Notes: generated by a model not told the origin, from the sequence alone. A stretch of 64,000 nt of DNA from Flavobacterium luteolum (GCF_027111275.1 NZ_CP114286.1:4884501-4948500); one strand, 5' to 3'. Numbered from the stretch's first letter, positions 1-8,684 are shown. Numbers and translations: made by a program.

Positions 1-5
1 ATTTT

Positions 6-38
6 AAAACCCGTTTGAGTACATCAAACGGGTTTTTT
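6..38 (+). terminator. Hairpin terminator upstream of hisG (possible his attenuator)
   Basis: Arms at 6-18 and 24-36 are perfectly complementary (13 bp, core ACCCGTTTGA) around a 5-nt loop, followed by a run of T at 33-38. It ends about 52 nt before the hisG start. It could end an upstream gene or be the terminator of a his leader attenuator whose leader peptide lies outside the window. The similar arrangement before ilvD in this window favours the second reading, but the leader itself cannot be seen. Confidence 0.8.
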
Positions 39-90
39 AATTCAAGCTCTCTTTGTACTCAAACTATTAATCCAACAAACAACTAAAAAA

Positions 91-948
91 ATGAGTACTT
101 TAAAAATTGCAATTCAAAAATCGGGTCGTTTAAACGAAGACAGCATTCAAATTCTAAAAGACTGCGGTATTTCAATCAATAACGGAATCGATCAATTAAA
201 AGCTGAAGCTTCAAATTTTCCTCTTGAAGTTTTATATCTTAGAAATTCAGATATCCCTCAATACTTGATTGATGGAGTAGTAGATTTAGCCATTGTTGGC
301 GATAATCTTTTGGTAGAGAAAGGAAAAGGAATTGAAGTGGTTCAGAAGCTTGGATTCTCAAAATGTAAAGTTTCTGTAGCAGTTCCTAAAACTTTCGAAT
401 ACAATTCGGTTCAGGATTTAGCTGGACTTCGTATTGCTACTTCTTATCCAAATACAGTTAACGAATATTTCAGTAAATTTGGTTTAAGTGTTGATATTCA
501 CCAAATTTCAGGTTCTGTAGAAATCGCACCAAATATCGGACTTGCAGATGCTATTGTAGATATCGTTTCAAGCGGAAGCACTTTGTTTAAAAATAACTTG
601 AAAGAAGTTGAAGTTATTTTGAAAAGTGAGGCAGTTTTAGCAGTTTCTCCAAAAGTTTCTCCTGAAATCCAAAAACACATCGATACTTTAAAATTCAGAA
701 TTCAGGCAGTTTTAAGAGCTAGAAATTCAAAGTATATTTTAATGAATGTTCCAAATGATAAAATTGAAGCCGTTGGAAAAATCCTTCCAGTTCTTAGAAG
801 TTTGACAGTTCTTCCTTTGGCTCAAGAAGGCTGGAGCAGTGTACACTCTGTAATCGATAAAGATACTTTCTGGGATGTAATAGATCAATTGAAAGAAGTA
901 GGAGCAGAAGGAATTCTAGTTTGTCCAATTGAGAAAATGGTGCTATAA
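91..948 (+). CDS. hisG: ATP phosphoribosyltransferase, long form (HisG)
   Basis: This cytosolic enzyme joins ATP and PRPP in the first committed step of histidine synthesis. The 285-residue length fits the long, self-sufficient form with a C-terminal HisG_C domain (about residues 215-285), which binds histidine for feedback inhibition in known enzymes; no HisZ partner is needed. The PRPP-binding segment ADAIVDIVSSGSTL lies at about 152-165, and the VGDN segment is at about 69-72. It opens the histidine operon, starting from an ATG in an A-rich context without a Shine-Dalgarno motif. A 125-nt spacer separates it from hisD. Confidence 0.97.
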   Translation: MSTLKIAIQKSGRLNEDSIQILKDCGISINNGIDQLKAEASNFPLEVLYLRNSDIPQYLIDGVVDLAIVGDNLLVEKGKGIEVVQKLGFSKCKVSVAVPKTFEYNSVQDLAGLRIATSYPNTVNEYFSKFGLSVDIHQISGSVEIAPNIGLADAIVDIVSSGSTLFKNNLKEVEVILKSEAVLAVSPKVSPEIQKHIDTLKFRIQAVLRARNSKYILMNVPNDKIEAVGKILPVLRSLTVLPLAQEGWSSVHSVIDKDTFWDVIDQLKEVGAEGILVCPIEKMVL

Positions 949-967
949 AAATAGAAGTTCCAATATG

Positions 968-1070
968 AAAATTCCAAATTCCAAACTGTAGATACTGCTT
1001 TGCGAACTTAGCATTTTTCAAGACAAAGAGAATAATAAAACCTTGCGCCCTTTGCGGTAAAAAAAATAAA
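968..1070. repeat. hisG-hisD spacer with word-like repeats
   Basis: The spacer holds AAATTCCAAATTCCAAACT (969-987), a word also found at 10426 and 46597, and CTTTGCGAACTTAGC (998-1012), which matches sequence near 40071-40145. The segment after it (CCTTGCGCCCTTTGCGG) belongs to the same CTTTGCG word family. No open frame of interest is seen. It is one of several short non-coding repeat families in the spacers of this window. Confidence 0.55.
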
Positions 1071-1073
1071 GGC

Positions 1074-2357
1074 ATGAATAAAATAGATAATCCAAAACCA
1101 GAAATCTGGTCAGAAATATTAAAAAGACCAACACAAACTGTTGATGATATTGAAGTTACAGTAAAAGAAATCTTTAAAGAAGTTCAAAGAAAAGGAGATG
1201 AAGCTGTGGCAAAATATACTTCAATTTTTGACGGAATTTCGTTAGAGAACTATGACGTTTCTCAAGCAGAAATTGAAGAAGCAATTAGTCTGATTCCGAT
1301 TGAATTGAAAGAAGCGATCGAACTAGCAAAAAACAATATTTATAACTTCCATAACGCTCAAAAAACAGATCGCGTTTCTGTTGAAACTATTGATGGGGTA
1401 AATTGCTGGCAGGAAAAAAGACCAATTCAGAAAATTGGTTTATACATTCCAGGTGGTACAGCACCATTGTTTTCAACTGTTTTAATGCTTGCGGTTCCAG
1501 CAGAAATTGCGGGTTGTAAAGAAATTGTATTGTGCTCTCCTCCAGATAAAAAAGGAAAAATTAATCCCGCAATTTTATATGCCGCAAATTTATGTGGTGT
1601 AACTAAAATTTTGAAAGTTGGTGGAATTCAAGCAATTGCAGGAATGACTTTCGGTACACAATCTATTCCAAAAGTGTATAAAATTTTCGGACCAGGAAAT
1701 CAGTTTGTAACCGTAGCAAAACAATTGGCAACTCAGTTTGGAGTTGCAATCGATATGCCTGCCGGTCCTTCAGAATTGTTAATTGTGGCAGACGACTCTG
1801 CTGTTCCTGCTTTTGTGGCTTCAGATTTATTGTCTCAGGCTGAGCATGGAACTGACAGTCAGGTAATTTTAGTTTCGACTTCAAGAAAGCTAATTGATGA
1901 AGTCGAAAAAGAGGTTCAGTCTCAATTAGAAGTGCTTCCAAGAAAAGCCATTGCAGAAAAAGCGATTGAGAATTCGAAATTAATTTATGTTGAAAATGAT
2001 CAGATTGCTTTAGATTTAATTAATGAATACGGGCCTGAGCATTTTATTATCTGTTCAGAATATGATGATTTCTATTGTAACGGAATCGTAAATGCAGGTT
2101 CTGTTTTCATCGGAAATTATACGCCAGAAAGTGCAGGAGATTACGCGTCAGGAACCAATCATACTTTGCCTACAAATGGCTATGCTAAGAATTATAGCGG
2201 CGTAAATCTGGACAGTTTTATGAAATCGATGACTTTTCAAAAGATTTCAGAAAAAGGAATTCAAAACATTGGAAAAGCAATAGAGTTAATGGCTGAAGCC
2301 GAAGGATTACATGCGCATAAAAATGCTGTGACATTAAGGTTGAAGAGTTTAGATTAA
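1074..2357 (+). CDS. hisD: Histidinol dehydrogenase (HisD)
   Basis: The enzyme oxidises histidinol to histidine in two NAD-dependent steps, the last of the pathway. The 427-residue length is typical. Recognisable segments are IGLYIPGG near 121-128, GPGNQF at 206-211 and SQAEHGTDS at 254-262, which contains the Gln and His that bind zinc in E. coli HisD. SGTNHTLPT near 358 and the C-terminal AEGLHAHKNA segment complete the signature. It follows hisG and precedes hisC in the order of the enterobacterial operon. Confidence 0.97.
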   Translation: MNKIDNPKPEIWSEILKRPTQTVDDIEVTVKEIFKEVQRKGDEAVAKYTSIFDGISLENYDVSQAEIEEAISLIPIELKEAIELAKNNIYNFHNAQKTDRVSVETIDGVNCWQEKRPIQKIGLYIPGGTAPLFSTVLMLAVPAEIAGCKEIVLCSPPDKKGKINPAILYAANLCGVTKILKVGGIQAIAGMTFGTQSIPKVYKIFGPGNQFVTVAKQLATQFGVAIDMPAGPSELLIVADDSAVPAFVASDLLSQAEHGTDSQVILVSTSRKLIDEVEKEVQSQLEVLPRKAIAEKAIENSKLIYVENDQIALDLINEYGPEHFIICSEYDDFYCNGIVNAGSVFIGNYTPESAGDYASGTNHTLPTNGYAKNYSGVNLDSFMKSMTFQKISEKGIQNIGKAIELMAEAEGLHAHKNAVTLRLKSLD

Positions 2358-2362
2358 GAAAG

Positions 2363-2445
2363 AGGCAAGAAGCAAGAAGCAAGAAGCAAGGACAAAGAAA
2401 ACAGCATGATAGAAATCTTTTGTCTTTCATCTTGATTCTTTCTTC
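2363..2445. repeat. hisD-hisC spacer with AAGAAGC repeats
   Basis: The segment has GGCAAGAAGCAAGAAGCAAG in tandem 7-mers (2364-2390), followed about 30 nt later by a C/T-rich stretch containing CTTGATTCTTTCTTCTC that can partly pair with it. It is a simple-repeat version of the inverted word repeats seen in the other his spacers. No gene is seen in it. Confidence 0.45.
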
Positions 2446-2464
2446 TCAAAAAAGATAAAAAAAA

Positions 2465-3511
2465 ATGAAATTCGATATAAATACAATTACACGTGAAAAT
2501 GTAAAATCTTTAAAACCCTATTCTTCTGCAAGAGATGAGTTTGAAGATTTTGATACAGCCGAAATGATTTTTTTGGATGCCAATGAAAATCCGTTTCAAA
2601 ATGGAGTAAACCGTTATCCAGATCCGCAGCAAAACTCAGTTAAAGCGATTTTGGCTAAAAACAATAATACGAAGCAAAGTCAGATTTTGCTGGGAAATGG
2701 AAGTGACGAAGTTTTAGATTTGCTTTTTAGAGCTTTCTGTGAACCGAAAAAAGACAATATTATTTCTCTGCCTCCAACATACGGAATGTATGGTGTTTTA
2801 GCAAATATCAATGCTGTAGAAAACAGAGAAGTTCTGTTGGCAACGGATTTTCAGCCTCAAGTTGAAAAGATTTTAGAAGCGGTTGATGAAAATACAAAAA
2901 TCATCTTTTTATGCTCGCCAAACAATCCAACTGGAAATTCATTCTCAGACGAAAGCGTAGTGAAATTACTTCAAAATTTCAAAGGTTTAGTCGTAATTGA
3001 TGAAGCTTATATTGATTTCTCAAATAAAGAAAGCTGGCTGACAGAAATAGATGAATACCCAAATTTGGTGATTACACAAACACTTTCTAAAGCTTATGGT
3101 TTAGCTGGAATTCGTTTAGGAATCTGTTATGCTTCTGAAGCTGTTATTTCGGTTTTAAATAAAATTAAACCGCCTTATAACGTAAACGAATTAACGCAGC
3201 AAAGAGCGAAAGAGCGATTAAAAGATTCAGAAAAAATTAAGCAAGAAATAGCCTCTATTATTGAGCAAAGAGAAGAATTACTTAAAGTTTTACTTGAGGT
3301 AAGTTTTGTTGAAAAAGTATATCCAACAGAAGCTAATTTTATATTAGCAAAAGTGGATGATGCGGACAAAAGATACGATCAATTAATCGAAAAAGGAATT
3401 GTGATTAGAAACCGAACTACACAACCTTTATGCGAAAATTGTCTTCGTTTTACAATTGGAACAAAAGAAGAAAACGCTGTTGTAATTAGAGAATTAAAAT
3501 TGTTGAATTAA
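2465..3511 (+). CDS. hisC: Histidinol-phosphate aminotransferase (HisC)
   Basis: This PLP-dependent class I/II aminotransferase converts imidazole-acetol phosphate to histidinol phosphate. The 348-residue length is usual. Signatures are LLGNGSDEVLDLLFRAF (cofactor phosphate region), SPNNPTGN, VIDEAYIDFS with the PLP-contacting Asp/Tyr, and LSKAYGLAGIRLG, whose Lys should form the Schiff base. It lies in the histidine operon, so that role is preferred over a general aromatic aminotransferase. Confidence 0.97.
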   Translation: MKFDINTITRENVKSLKPYSSARDEFEDFDTAEMIFLDANENPFQNGVNRYPDPQQNSVKAILAKNNNTKQSQILLGNGSDEVLDLLFRAFCEPKKDNIISLPPTYGMYGVLANINAVENREVLLATDFQPQVEKILEAVDENTKIIFLCSPNNPTGNSFSDESVVKLLQNFKGLVVIDEAYIDFSNKESWLTEIDEYPNLVITQTLSKAYGLAGIRLGICYASEAVISVLNKIKPPYNVNELTQQRAKERLKDSEKIKQEIASIIEQREELLKVLLEVSFVEKVYPTEANFILAKVDDADKRYDQLIEKGIVIRNRTTQPLCENCLRFTIGTKEENAVVIRELKLLN

Positions 3512-3519
3512 AAAATATA

Positions 3520-3668
3520 GCCACAGATTATACAGATTAAAAGGATTTTTTATTCTGTTTGTGTTTGATTTTTTTGCCACGAATTACACGAATTTACACG
3601 AACTGAATTAGTGAAATTTGTGTAATTCGTGGCAAAAGGAAATTATTTTAATCCTTTTAATCTGTGGC
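3520..3668. repeat. Nested inverted repeat in the hisC-hisB spacer
   Basis: The outer arms are GCCACAGATT..ATTAAAAGGATT (3520-3546) and AATCCTTTTAATCTGTGGC (3650-3668); the left arm carries one extra copy of a 9-nt word. The inner arms, 3574-3595 and 3614-3635, match at 21 of 22 positions (core CCACGAATTACACGAA). The right outer arm ends only 13 nt before the hisB ATG, so the hairpin would sit in the operon mRNA. It could act as an RNA processing or translation element, or be an inserted repeat; which is unknown. Confidence 0.75.
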
Positions 3669-3681
3669 AAAACAAAAAAAT

Positions 3682-4818
3682 ATGAAAAAAGTACTTTTTA
3701 TCGATCGTGACGGGACGATCGTTTTAGAACCTGAAAATTACCAATTAGACAGCTTGAATAAACTGGAATTTTATCCAAAAGCATTTCAATATTTGGCTAA
3801 AATTGCAAGCGAATTAGATTACGAATTGGCAATGGTAACCAATCAGGACGGATTAGGAACTGATAGTTTTCCTGAAGATACATTTTGGCCAACACAGAAT
3901 TTTATTCTAAAAGCTTTTGAAAATGAAGGAGTTGTTTTTGATGAAATTTTCGTAGATAGAACTTTTCCAGAGGAAAATGCGCCAACACGTAAGCCAAGAA
4001 CAGGAATGCTAACTAAATACCTAAATAATCCAGAATACGATTTAGAGAATTCTTTTGTTTTAGGAGATCGTTTAACTGATGTAGAATTGGCTAAAAATCT
4101 GGGTGCAAAAGCCATTTTCATGAATGATACGGATGGTGCAGGAAGCAATGAAATTTCAGCTAAACGTGAAGAATTGAACGAAACAATTGCTCTACAAACG
4201 ATGGATTGGAAGAAAATCTATGAGTTTTTGAAGTTAGAAGCTCGTTCAGCATCAATTACAAGAAAAACTAACGAAACGGATATTTATATCAATCTAAATC
4301 TTGATGGAACAGGAAAAAGCAAAATAGACACCGGAATTGCCTTTTTTGACCACATGTTAGACCAAATCTCACGTCATGGTCAAATGGATCTGGAAATCAC
4401 TGTAAAAGGAGATTTAGAAGTAGATGAGCATCACACCATCGAAGATACTGCTATTGCTTTGGGAGAAGTTTTCGCGAAAGCACTAGGAAACAAATTAGGA
4501 ATTGAGCGTTACGGATTCTGTCTTCCAATGGATGATTGTTTAGCGCAAGCAGCAATTGACTTTGGTGGAAGAAACTGGCTGATTTGGGAAACGGAATTCA
4601 AACGTGAAATGGTTGGTAAAATGCCAACAGAAATGTTTTATCACTTCTTCAAATCGTTTACAGACGGTGCAAAAGCCAACTTAAACATAAAAGCAGAAGG
4701 AATCAACGAGCATCATAAAATCGAGGCGATCTTTAAAGCTTTCGCAAAAGCGATAAAGGTAGCCGTAAAAAGAGATACCGAAAAAATGATTTTACCTTCG
4801 ACGAAAGGAATGCTTTAA
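3682..4818 (+). CDS. hisB: Bifunctional histidinol-phosphatase / imidazoleglycerol-phosphate dehydratase (HisB)
   Basis: Two enzymes of the pathway are fused, as in E. coli. Residues 1 to about 165 form a HAD-type phosphatase (FIDRDGTIV nucleophile motif at 6-14, later [11 protein letters not shown]). Residues from about 190 form the IGPD domain with [13 protein letters not shown] and [10 protein letters not shown], the His/Glu clusters that bind manganese. I start it at the ATG at 3682, immediately before [10 protein letters not shown]; an in-frame GTG at 3664 lies inside the repeat arm and is less likely. The 378-residue length fits the fused family. Confidence 0.96.
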   Translation: MKKVLFIDRDGTIVLEPENYQLDSLNKLEFYPKAFQYLAKIASELDYELAMVTNQDGLGTDSFPEDTFWPTQNFILKAFENEGVVFDEIFVDRTFPEENAPTRKPRTGMLTKYLNNPEYDLENSFVLGDRLTDVELAKNLGAKAIFMNDTDGAGSNEISAKREELNETIALQTMDWKKIYEFLKLEARSASITRKTNETDIYINLNLDGTGKSKIDTGIAFFDHMLDQISRHGQMDLEITVKGDLEVDEHHTIEDTAIALGEVFAKALGNKLGIERYGFCLPMDDCLAQAAIDFGGRNWLIWETEFKREMVGKMPTEMFYHFFKSFTDGAKANLNIKAEGINEHHKIEAIFKAFAKAIKVAVKRDTEKMILPSTKGML

Positions 4819-4821
4819 TTG

Positions 4822-4915
4822 AGTCGAAAGTTAAAAGTCATAAAGTCGAAAGATTTCAAATTATGGATATCAAAGAGCGACTTTAAGACTTTAGACTTTA
4901 GACTTTAAGACTAAA
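4822..4915. repeat. hisB-hisH spacer with GACTTTAAGACTTTAGAC repeats
   Basis: The left part (AGTCGAAAGTTAAAAGTC) is the approximate complement of the right part, where the words GACTTTAAG and ACTTTAGACTTTAGACTTT run in tandem. The right-hand word recurs in the hisH-hisA (about 5559) and hisF-hisI (about 7168) spacers. This is an inverted, low-complexity intergenic repeat with no coding potential seen. Confidence 0.55.
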
Positions 4916-4920
4916 ATTAA

Positions 4921-5508
4921 ATGAAAATAGTAATTATAAATTACGGAGCAGGAAATATTCAGAGCATTATGTTTGCTATTGAAAGATTGGGTTTTAAAGC
5001 CATTTTGAGTAATAATCCAGACGAAATAAAAGCTGCTGATAAAGTGATTTTTCCTGGCGTGGGCGAGGCGAGTTCGGCGATGGAAAAACTTCGTGAAAGT
5101 GGTTTGTATAGTTTGATTCCGCAATTGAAACAGCCAGTTTTGGGAATTTGCCTCGGAATGCAATTAATGTGTAATAAAACAGAAGAAGGAAATACAAAAG
5201 GTCTTGGGATTTTTGATGTGGATGTTTTGAAATTTTCAAGCAATGTAAAAGTGCCTCAAATGGGATGGAATCAAATTTATGATTTAAAAACCGATTTGTT
5301 TAAAGATATTTCTGAGAATGAATTTATGTATTTGGTTCATAGTTTTTATGCACCCAATTGCAAGGAATCTATCGCCACAACAAATTACGATGTTGAATAC
5401 GCATCGGCTTTGCAAAAAGATAATTTTTACGGAACTCAGTTTCACCCAGAAAAAAGTGGCGATGTTGGAGAAAAGATTCTAGGTAATTTTTTAAAAATGC
5501 CAATTTAA
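4921..5508 (+). CDS. hisH: Imidazole glycerol phosphate synthase, glutaminase subunit (HisH)
   Basis: HisH releases ammonia from glutamine and passes it to HisF, forming IGP and AICAR. It is a class I glutamine amidotransferase: the nucleophile Cys77 lies in LGICLGMQL, the oxyanion region is FPGVGEA, and the His/Glu pair is in GTQFHPEKSG near the C-terminus. The 195-residue length is typical. Its partner hisF lies two genes downstream, with hisA between them, as in enterobacteria. Confidence 0.97.
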   Translation: MKIVIINYGAGNIQSIMFAIERLGFKAILSNNPDEIKAADKVIFPGVGEASSAMEKLRESGLYSLIPQLKQPVLGICLGMQLMCNKTEEGNTKGLGIFDVDVLKFSSNVKVPQMGWNQIYDLKTDLFKDISENEFMYLVHSFYAPNCKESIATTNYDVEYASALQKDNFYGTQFHPEKSGDVGEKILGNFLKMPI

Positions 5509-5555
5509 ATATCAAAAATCAATATCAATCAAAATACCAATTTTTAAGAATCAAA

Positions 5556-5598
5556 AAGACTTTAAGACTTTAGACTTTCAAACTTTAAGACTAAAAAT
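5556..5598. repeat. hisH-hisA spacer with GACTTTAAGACTTTAGAC repeat
   Basis: AAGACTTTAAGACTTTAGAC followed by TTTCAAACTTTAAGACT is the same word family as in the hisB-hisH spacer. The upstream half of the spacer (5509-5555) consists of AATCAAAAATCAATATCAAT-type words. No terminator is seen, which agrees with operon continuity. Confidence 0.5.
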
Positions 5599-5601
5599 AA
5601 A

Positions 5602-6327
5602 ATGAGAATAATACCAGCCATAGATATCATTGAAGGAAAATGCGTTCGTTTGTCCAAAGGTGATTATGATACTAAGATAATTTACAATGAAAATCCGCTT
5701 GAAGTGGCGAAATCATTTGAAGCACATGGAATCGAATATCTGCACTTAGTAGATCTTGACGGTGCAAAATCAAGCAAAATTGTCAATTATAAGATATTAG
5801 AACAAATTGCAACTCAAACAAGCCTTAAAATTGATTTTGGTGGCGGATTAAAGTCTGATGACGATTTGAGAATTGCTTTTGAAAGTGGTGCAAATCAAAT
5901 TACAGGCGGAAGTATTGCTGTAAAAAACAGAGCAATTTTCGAAAAATGGATTTCAGAATATGGTTCAGAGAAAATCATTTTGGGCGCTGATGCAAAAGAT
6001 GAAAAAATTGCTGTTTCTGGTTGGTTAGAAGAATCTAATGAAGATTTAGTTCCTTTTATTCAAGATTATCAATCAAAAGGAATTCAGTATGTCATTTGTA
6101 CTGATATTGCCAAAGATGGGATGCTTCAAGGGCCAAGTTTTGATCTTTACAGTAAAATTTTAGGAGAAGCAAAAGACGTAAAACTAATTGCTTCTGGCGG
6201 AATTTCAACTTTCGACGAATTACCAAAACTAGCCGAATTAGGTTGCGAAGGAACAATTATTGGTAAAGCAATTTACGAAGGAAGAATTAGTTTGAAACAA
6301 TTAGAGAATTTTATAATTAGTAAATGA
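5602..6327 (+). CDS. hisA: ProFAR isomerase (HisA)
   Basis: HisA catalyses the Amadori isomerisation of ProFAR to PRFAR, the substrate of HisHF. It is a (beta/alpha)8 half-barrel repeat protein of 241 residues. The N-terminal [20 protein letters not shown] holds the catalytic Asp (residue 8), DFGGGLKS and [12 protein letters not shown] are the phosphate-binding loops, and ILGADAKD carries the second catalytic Asp at about 130. The paralogue hisF follows directly. Confidence 0.97.
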   Translation: MRIIPAIDIIEGKCVRLSKGDYDTKIIYNENPLEVAKSFEAHGIEYLHLVDLDGAKSSKIVNYKILEQIATQTSLKIDFGGGLKSDDDLRIAFESGANQITGGSIAVKNRAIFEKWISEYGSEKIILGADAKDEKIAVSGWLEESNEDLVPFIQDYQSKGIQYVICTDIAKDGMLQGPSFDLYSKILGEAKDVKLIASGGISTFDELPKLAELGCEGTIIGKAIYEGRISLKQLENFIISK

Positions 6328-6335
6328 GAAAATTT

Positions 6336-6396
6336 GATAATTAGATAATGATTTAGCAAATGCAGAAAATTATCTAATTGACTAATTATCTAATTA
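6336..6396. repeat. hisA-hisF spacer inverted repeat
   Basis: GATAATTAGATAAT (6336-6349) is complementary to the tandem TTATCTAATTGACTAATTAT (6369-6388), so the spacer can fold into an AT-rich hairpin with the word TATCTAATTA repeated on the right arm. It resembles in design, though not in sequence, the repeats of the other his spacers. Confidence 0.55.
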
Positions 6397-6409
6397 ACAC
6401 ATTAAATAA

Positions 6410-7165
6410 ATGTTAGCAAAAAGAATAATACCTTGCTTGGATATAAAGAACGGAAGAACGGTAAAAGGCGTTAATTTCGTTGATTTGCGCGATGCTGGCG
6501 ATCCTGTAGAATTGGCTGAAATTTATTCTGCTGAAGGTGCAGATGAATTGGTTTTCTTGGATATTTCGGCAACAGAAGAAAGACGCAAAACACTTGTGAA
6601 TATGGTGCGAAGCGTAGCAGAAAAAATCAATATTCCGTTTACGGTTGGTGGTGGAATTTCATCTATAGAAGATGTTGATATCCTTCTGAATAATGGAGCT
6701 GATAAAGTCTCAATTAATTCATCGGCAGTAAAAAATCCGCAGTTAATCAATGATTTGGCTAAGAAGTTTGGAAGCCAATGTGTTGTAGTTGCAATCGATG
6801 CTAAACAAATCGACGGAAAATGGATTGTACATTTAGTTGGCGGAAAAGTACCAACTGAACTGAATTTATTCGACTGGGCTGTTGAAGTGGCAGAACGTGG
6901 TGCGGGAGAAATCCTTTTTACTTCAATGGATAATGACGGCACTAAAAATGGTTTTGCAAACGAAGCTTTGGCTAAACTTTCAGAATTGGTAAACATCCCG
7001 ATTATTGCTTCTGGAGGAGCCGGAAATATCCAGCATTTTGTTGATTCGTTTAAAGAAGGAAAAGCAGACGCGGCTTTAGCAGCAAGTGTTTTTCACTTTA
7101 AAGAGATTGAAATCAAAGCATTGAAACAAGAATTAAGAAATAATAATATTGAAGTTCGATTATAG
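6410..7165 (+). CDS. hisF: Imidazole glycerol phosphate synthase, cyclase subunit (HisF)
   Basis: HisF uses ammonia from HisH to cyclise PRFAR into IGP and AICAR. It is a TIM barrel of 251 residues with [18 protein letters not shown] at 6-23 (Asp11 catalytic), FTVGGGIS and IIASGGAGN phosphate loops, and [14 protein letters not shown] with the second Asp near 130. The protein is homologous to HisA, and the two genes are adjacent. Confidence 0.97.
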   Translation: MLAKRIIPCLDIKNGRTVKGVNFVDLRDAGDPVELAEIYSAEGADELVFLDISATEERRKTLVNMVRSVAEKINIPFTVGGGISSIEDVDILLNNGADKVSINSSAVKNPQLINDLAKKFGSQCVVVAIDAKQIDGKWIVHLVGGKVPTELNLFDWAVEVAERGAGEILFTSMDNDGTKNGFANEALAKLSELVNIPIIASGGAGNIQHFVDSFKEGKADAALAASVFHFKEIEIKALKQELRNNNIEVRL

Positions 7166-7167
7166 TT

Positions 7168-7200
7168 TTGACTTTAAGACTTTGGACTTTACAACTTTAG
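7168..7200. repeat. hisF-hisI spacer repeat
   Basis: GACTTTAAGACTTTGGACTT followed by TACAACTTTAGAA fills most of the 44-nt spacer and is the third copy of the GACTTTAAG word family within the operon. Only one orientation is present here, so it has no obvious hairpin partner locally. Confidence 0.45.
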
Positions 7201-7209
7201 AATAAAATT

Positions 7210-7806
7210 ATGGAAATCGATATCAAAAGCGCACATGGACTAATTCCCACGATAATTCAGGATTCAGAAACTAAAAATGTTCTGATGCTGGGCTATATGA
7301 ATGAAGAATCGCTTCAAAAGACAATAGAAACACAAAAAGTAACTTTCTTCAGCCGTTCCAAGCAAAGACTTTGGACAAAAGGCGAAGAGAGTGGTAACTT
7401 TTTAAATTTAGTCAGCATTAAAAACGACTGTGATGGCGATACATTACTAATTCAGGCAAAACCTGTCGGACCAACATGCCACACAGGTGCAGATACGTGT
7501 TGGCAAGAACCAAATGATGCAAATTATGGGTTTATTTCACAATTAGAAAACACGATTAAAACCAGAAGAGAAAACGCTGATTCTGAGAAAAGTTATGTGG
7601 CTTCTTTATTTGAAAAGGGAATCAATAAAATTGCTCAGAAAGTAGGTGAAGAAGCGGTAGAAGTGGTAATTGAAGCTAAAGATGATAATGATGATTTATT
7701 CCTTAGCGAAAGCGCCGATTTATTGTTTCATTATTTAATTCTGCTTCAAGCAAAAGGATATCAATTGAATGATGTTGTGGAAGTTTTAAAAGGACGCCAG
7801 AAATAA
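7210..7806 (+). CDS. hisI: Bifunctional phosphoribosyl-AMP cyclohydrolase / phosphoribosyl-ATP pyrophosphatase (HisIE)
   Basis: Two early steps are fused: HisE hydrolyses PR-ATP to PR-AMP and HisI opens the adenine ring. The HisI part covers about residues 1-110, with FFSRSKQRLWTKGE, NDCDGDTLL (metal-binding) and GPTCHTGADTCW (zinc Cys). The HisE part follows, with KIAQKVGEEAVEVVIEA and ESADLLFHYL. The 198-residue length is normal for fused HisIE. It is the last his gene, so the eight genes encode every step from PRPP to histidine. Confidence 0.97.
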   Translation: MEIDIKSAHGLIPTIIQDSETKNVLMLGYMNEESLQKTIETQKVTFFSRSKQRLWTKGEESGNFLNLVSIKNDCDGDTLLIQAKPVGPTCHTGADTCWQEPNDANYGFISQLENTIKTRRENADSEKSYVASLFEKGINKIAQKVGEEAVEVVIEAKDDNDDLFLSESADLLFHYLILLQAKGYQLNDVVEVLKGRQK

Positions 7807-7815
7807 AAATATTTG

Positions 7816-7865
7816 GTTTCAAGTTTCAAGTTCCATGGGATAACCTGAAACTTGAAACCTGAAAC
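7816..7865. repeat. Inverted GTTTCAAG-type repeat after hisI
   Basis: GTTTCAAGTTTCAAGTT (7816-7832) faces CTGAAACTTGAAACC (7845-7859) across a short loop. The same word family occurs as an inverted pair at 21258-21325, 36042-36179, 40023-40261 and 47021-47078. It lies between convergent hisI and the CBM9-like gene and could help end transcription, although it lacks a clear T-run. Confidence 0.7.
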
Positions 7866-7874
7866 AAACTAAAC

Positions 7875-8573
7875 TTACTCCATAAACTCAAAAGCAGTAA
7901 ATTCTGTTGGTTGATGAAATCCAAAAATTGAAGTTTTATATGACTGTAAAGCAAGATATTCGGTTGTGTTACCGTAATCAATCCTAAAAGTATTTCCTTT
8001 CCATTTTGTTCCAATTTTTGGCTTCTGAAAGCCTCCATTTTTAATTTTTTCAAGACTCGAAAAAGGAATTTTAATTTCTACAGCATATCCTTCGGGAGTT
8101 ATTTTACTTACAGATTCGAGGCCTTTAATGTCAAAATCCATTGCAGTATTCCAGCCTCCACATTCTGGCGAAATACATTTTAAAAGCAAATCGTAGTTTA
8201 TAGAAAATGCATTTACGCCAATTTCTATATAATTTTGGCTATCTCCATCGGGATCTAGGAAAATTTCAACTAAATCATCGGTATTAAATATTTGAGAGTC
8301 TTTTGTTTGTTGTGTTCCAATAATTTTAGAATCAATAGAATTAAAAGCAACGTAAAGATTTTCATTATTCCACAAAAGAGAGACAAAGGTTTTCTGAGTG
8401 GCTTTTTCTTCTGTATTATGAATCACAAATGGGCCTAAAAAAGGTTTATCCCAATCAGATAAATTACCGTCAATTCTTATTTTATTGTTGGTTTTATAGA
8501 CAGGAATGTTTTGTGAATTTGCAGCTATCGAAAACATCACAATTAAAAAGAAAACCAGCTTATTCAAACTCAT
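7875..8573 (-). CDS. Secreted carbohydrate-binding family 9-like protein
   Basis: After an N-terminal signal peptide (SLNKLVFFLIVMFSIAANSQ) comes a single domain with the CBM9-like pattern: IRIDGNLSDWDKPF, LWNNENLYVAF, DDLVEIFLDPDGDSQNYIEI and YAVEIKIPFSSL. Such domains in Bacteroidota occur in outer-membrane-associated proteins of unknown substrate. I start it at the ATG at 8573, which places the signal peptide at the N-terminus; ATGs further upstream (8579, 8624) would add a hydrophobic extension. It is convergent with hisI and divergent from the peptidase gene. Substrate binding is inferred from the fold only. Confidence 0.8.
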   Translation of the reverse strand: MSLNKLVFFLIVMFSIAANSQNIPVYKTNNKIRIDGNLSDWDKPFLGPFVIHNTEEKATQKTFVSLLWNNENLYVAFNSIDSKIIGTQQTKDSQIFNTDDLVEIFLDPDGDSQNYIEIGVNAFSINYDLLLKCISPECGGWNTAMDFDIKGLESVSKITPEGYAVEIKIPFSSLEKIKNGGFQKPKIGTKWKGNTFRIDYGNTTEYLALQSYKTSIFGFHQPTEFTAFEFME

Positions 8574-8684
8574 ACACATGAAATCTAAAATTTTGAGAGC
8601 ACTAAAATAGAGAAGAATAATCAATTTCGACGCTGTTTATTGATATTGAAATGATAATTTTTCAAAAAAAATAATTCGAATGTT

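Noticed and set aside
3664..3681. An earlier GTG start for hisB
   Set aside because: It falls in the arm of the inverted repeat, and the ATG at 3682 precedes the phosphatase motif directly.
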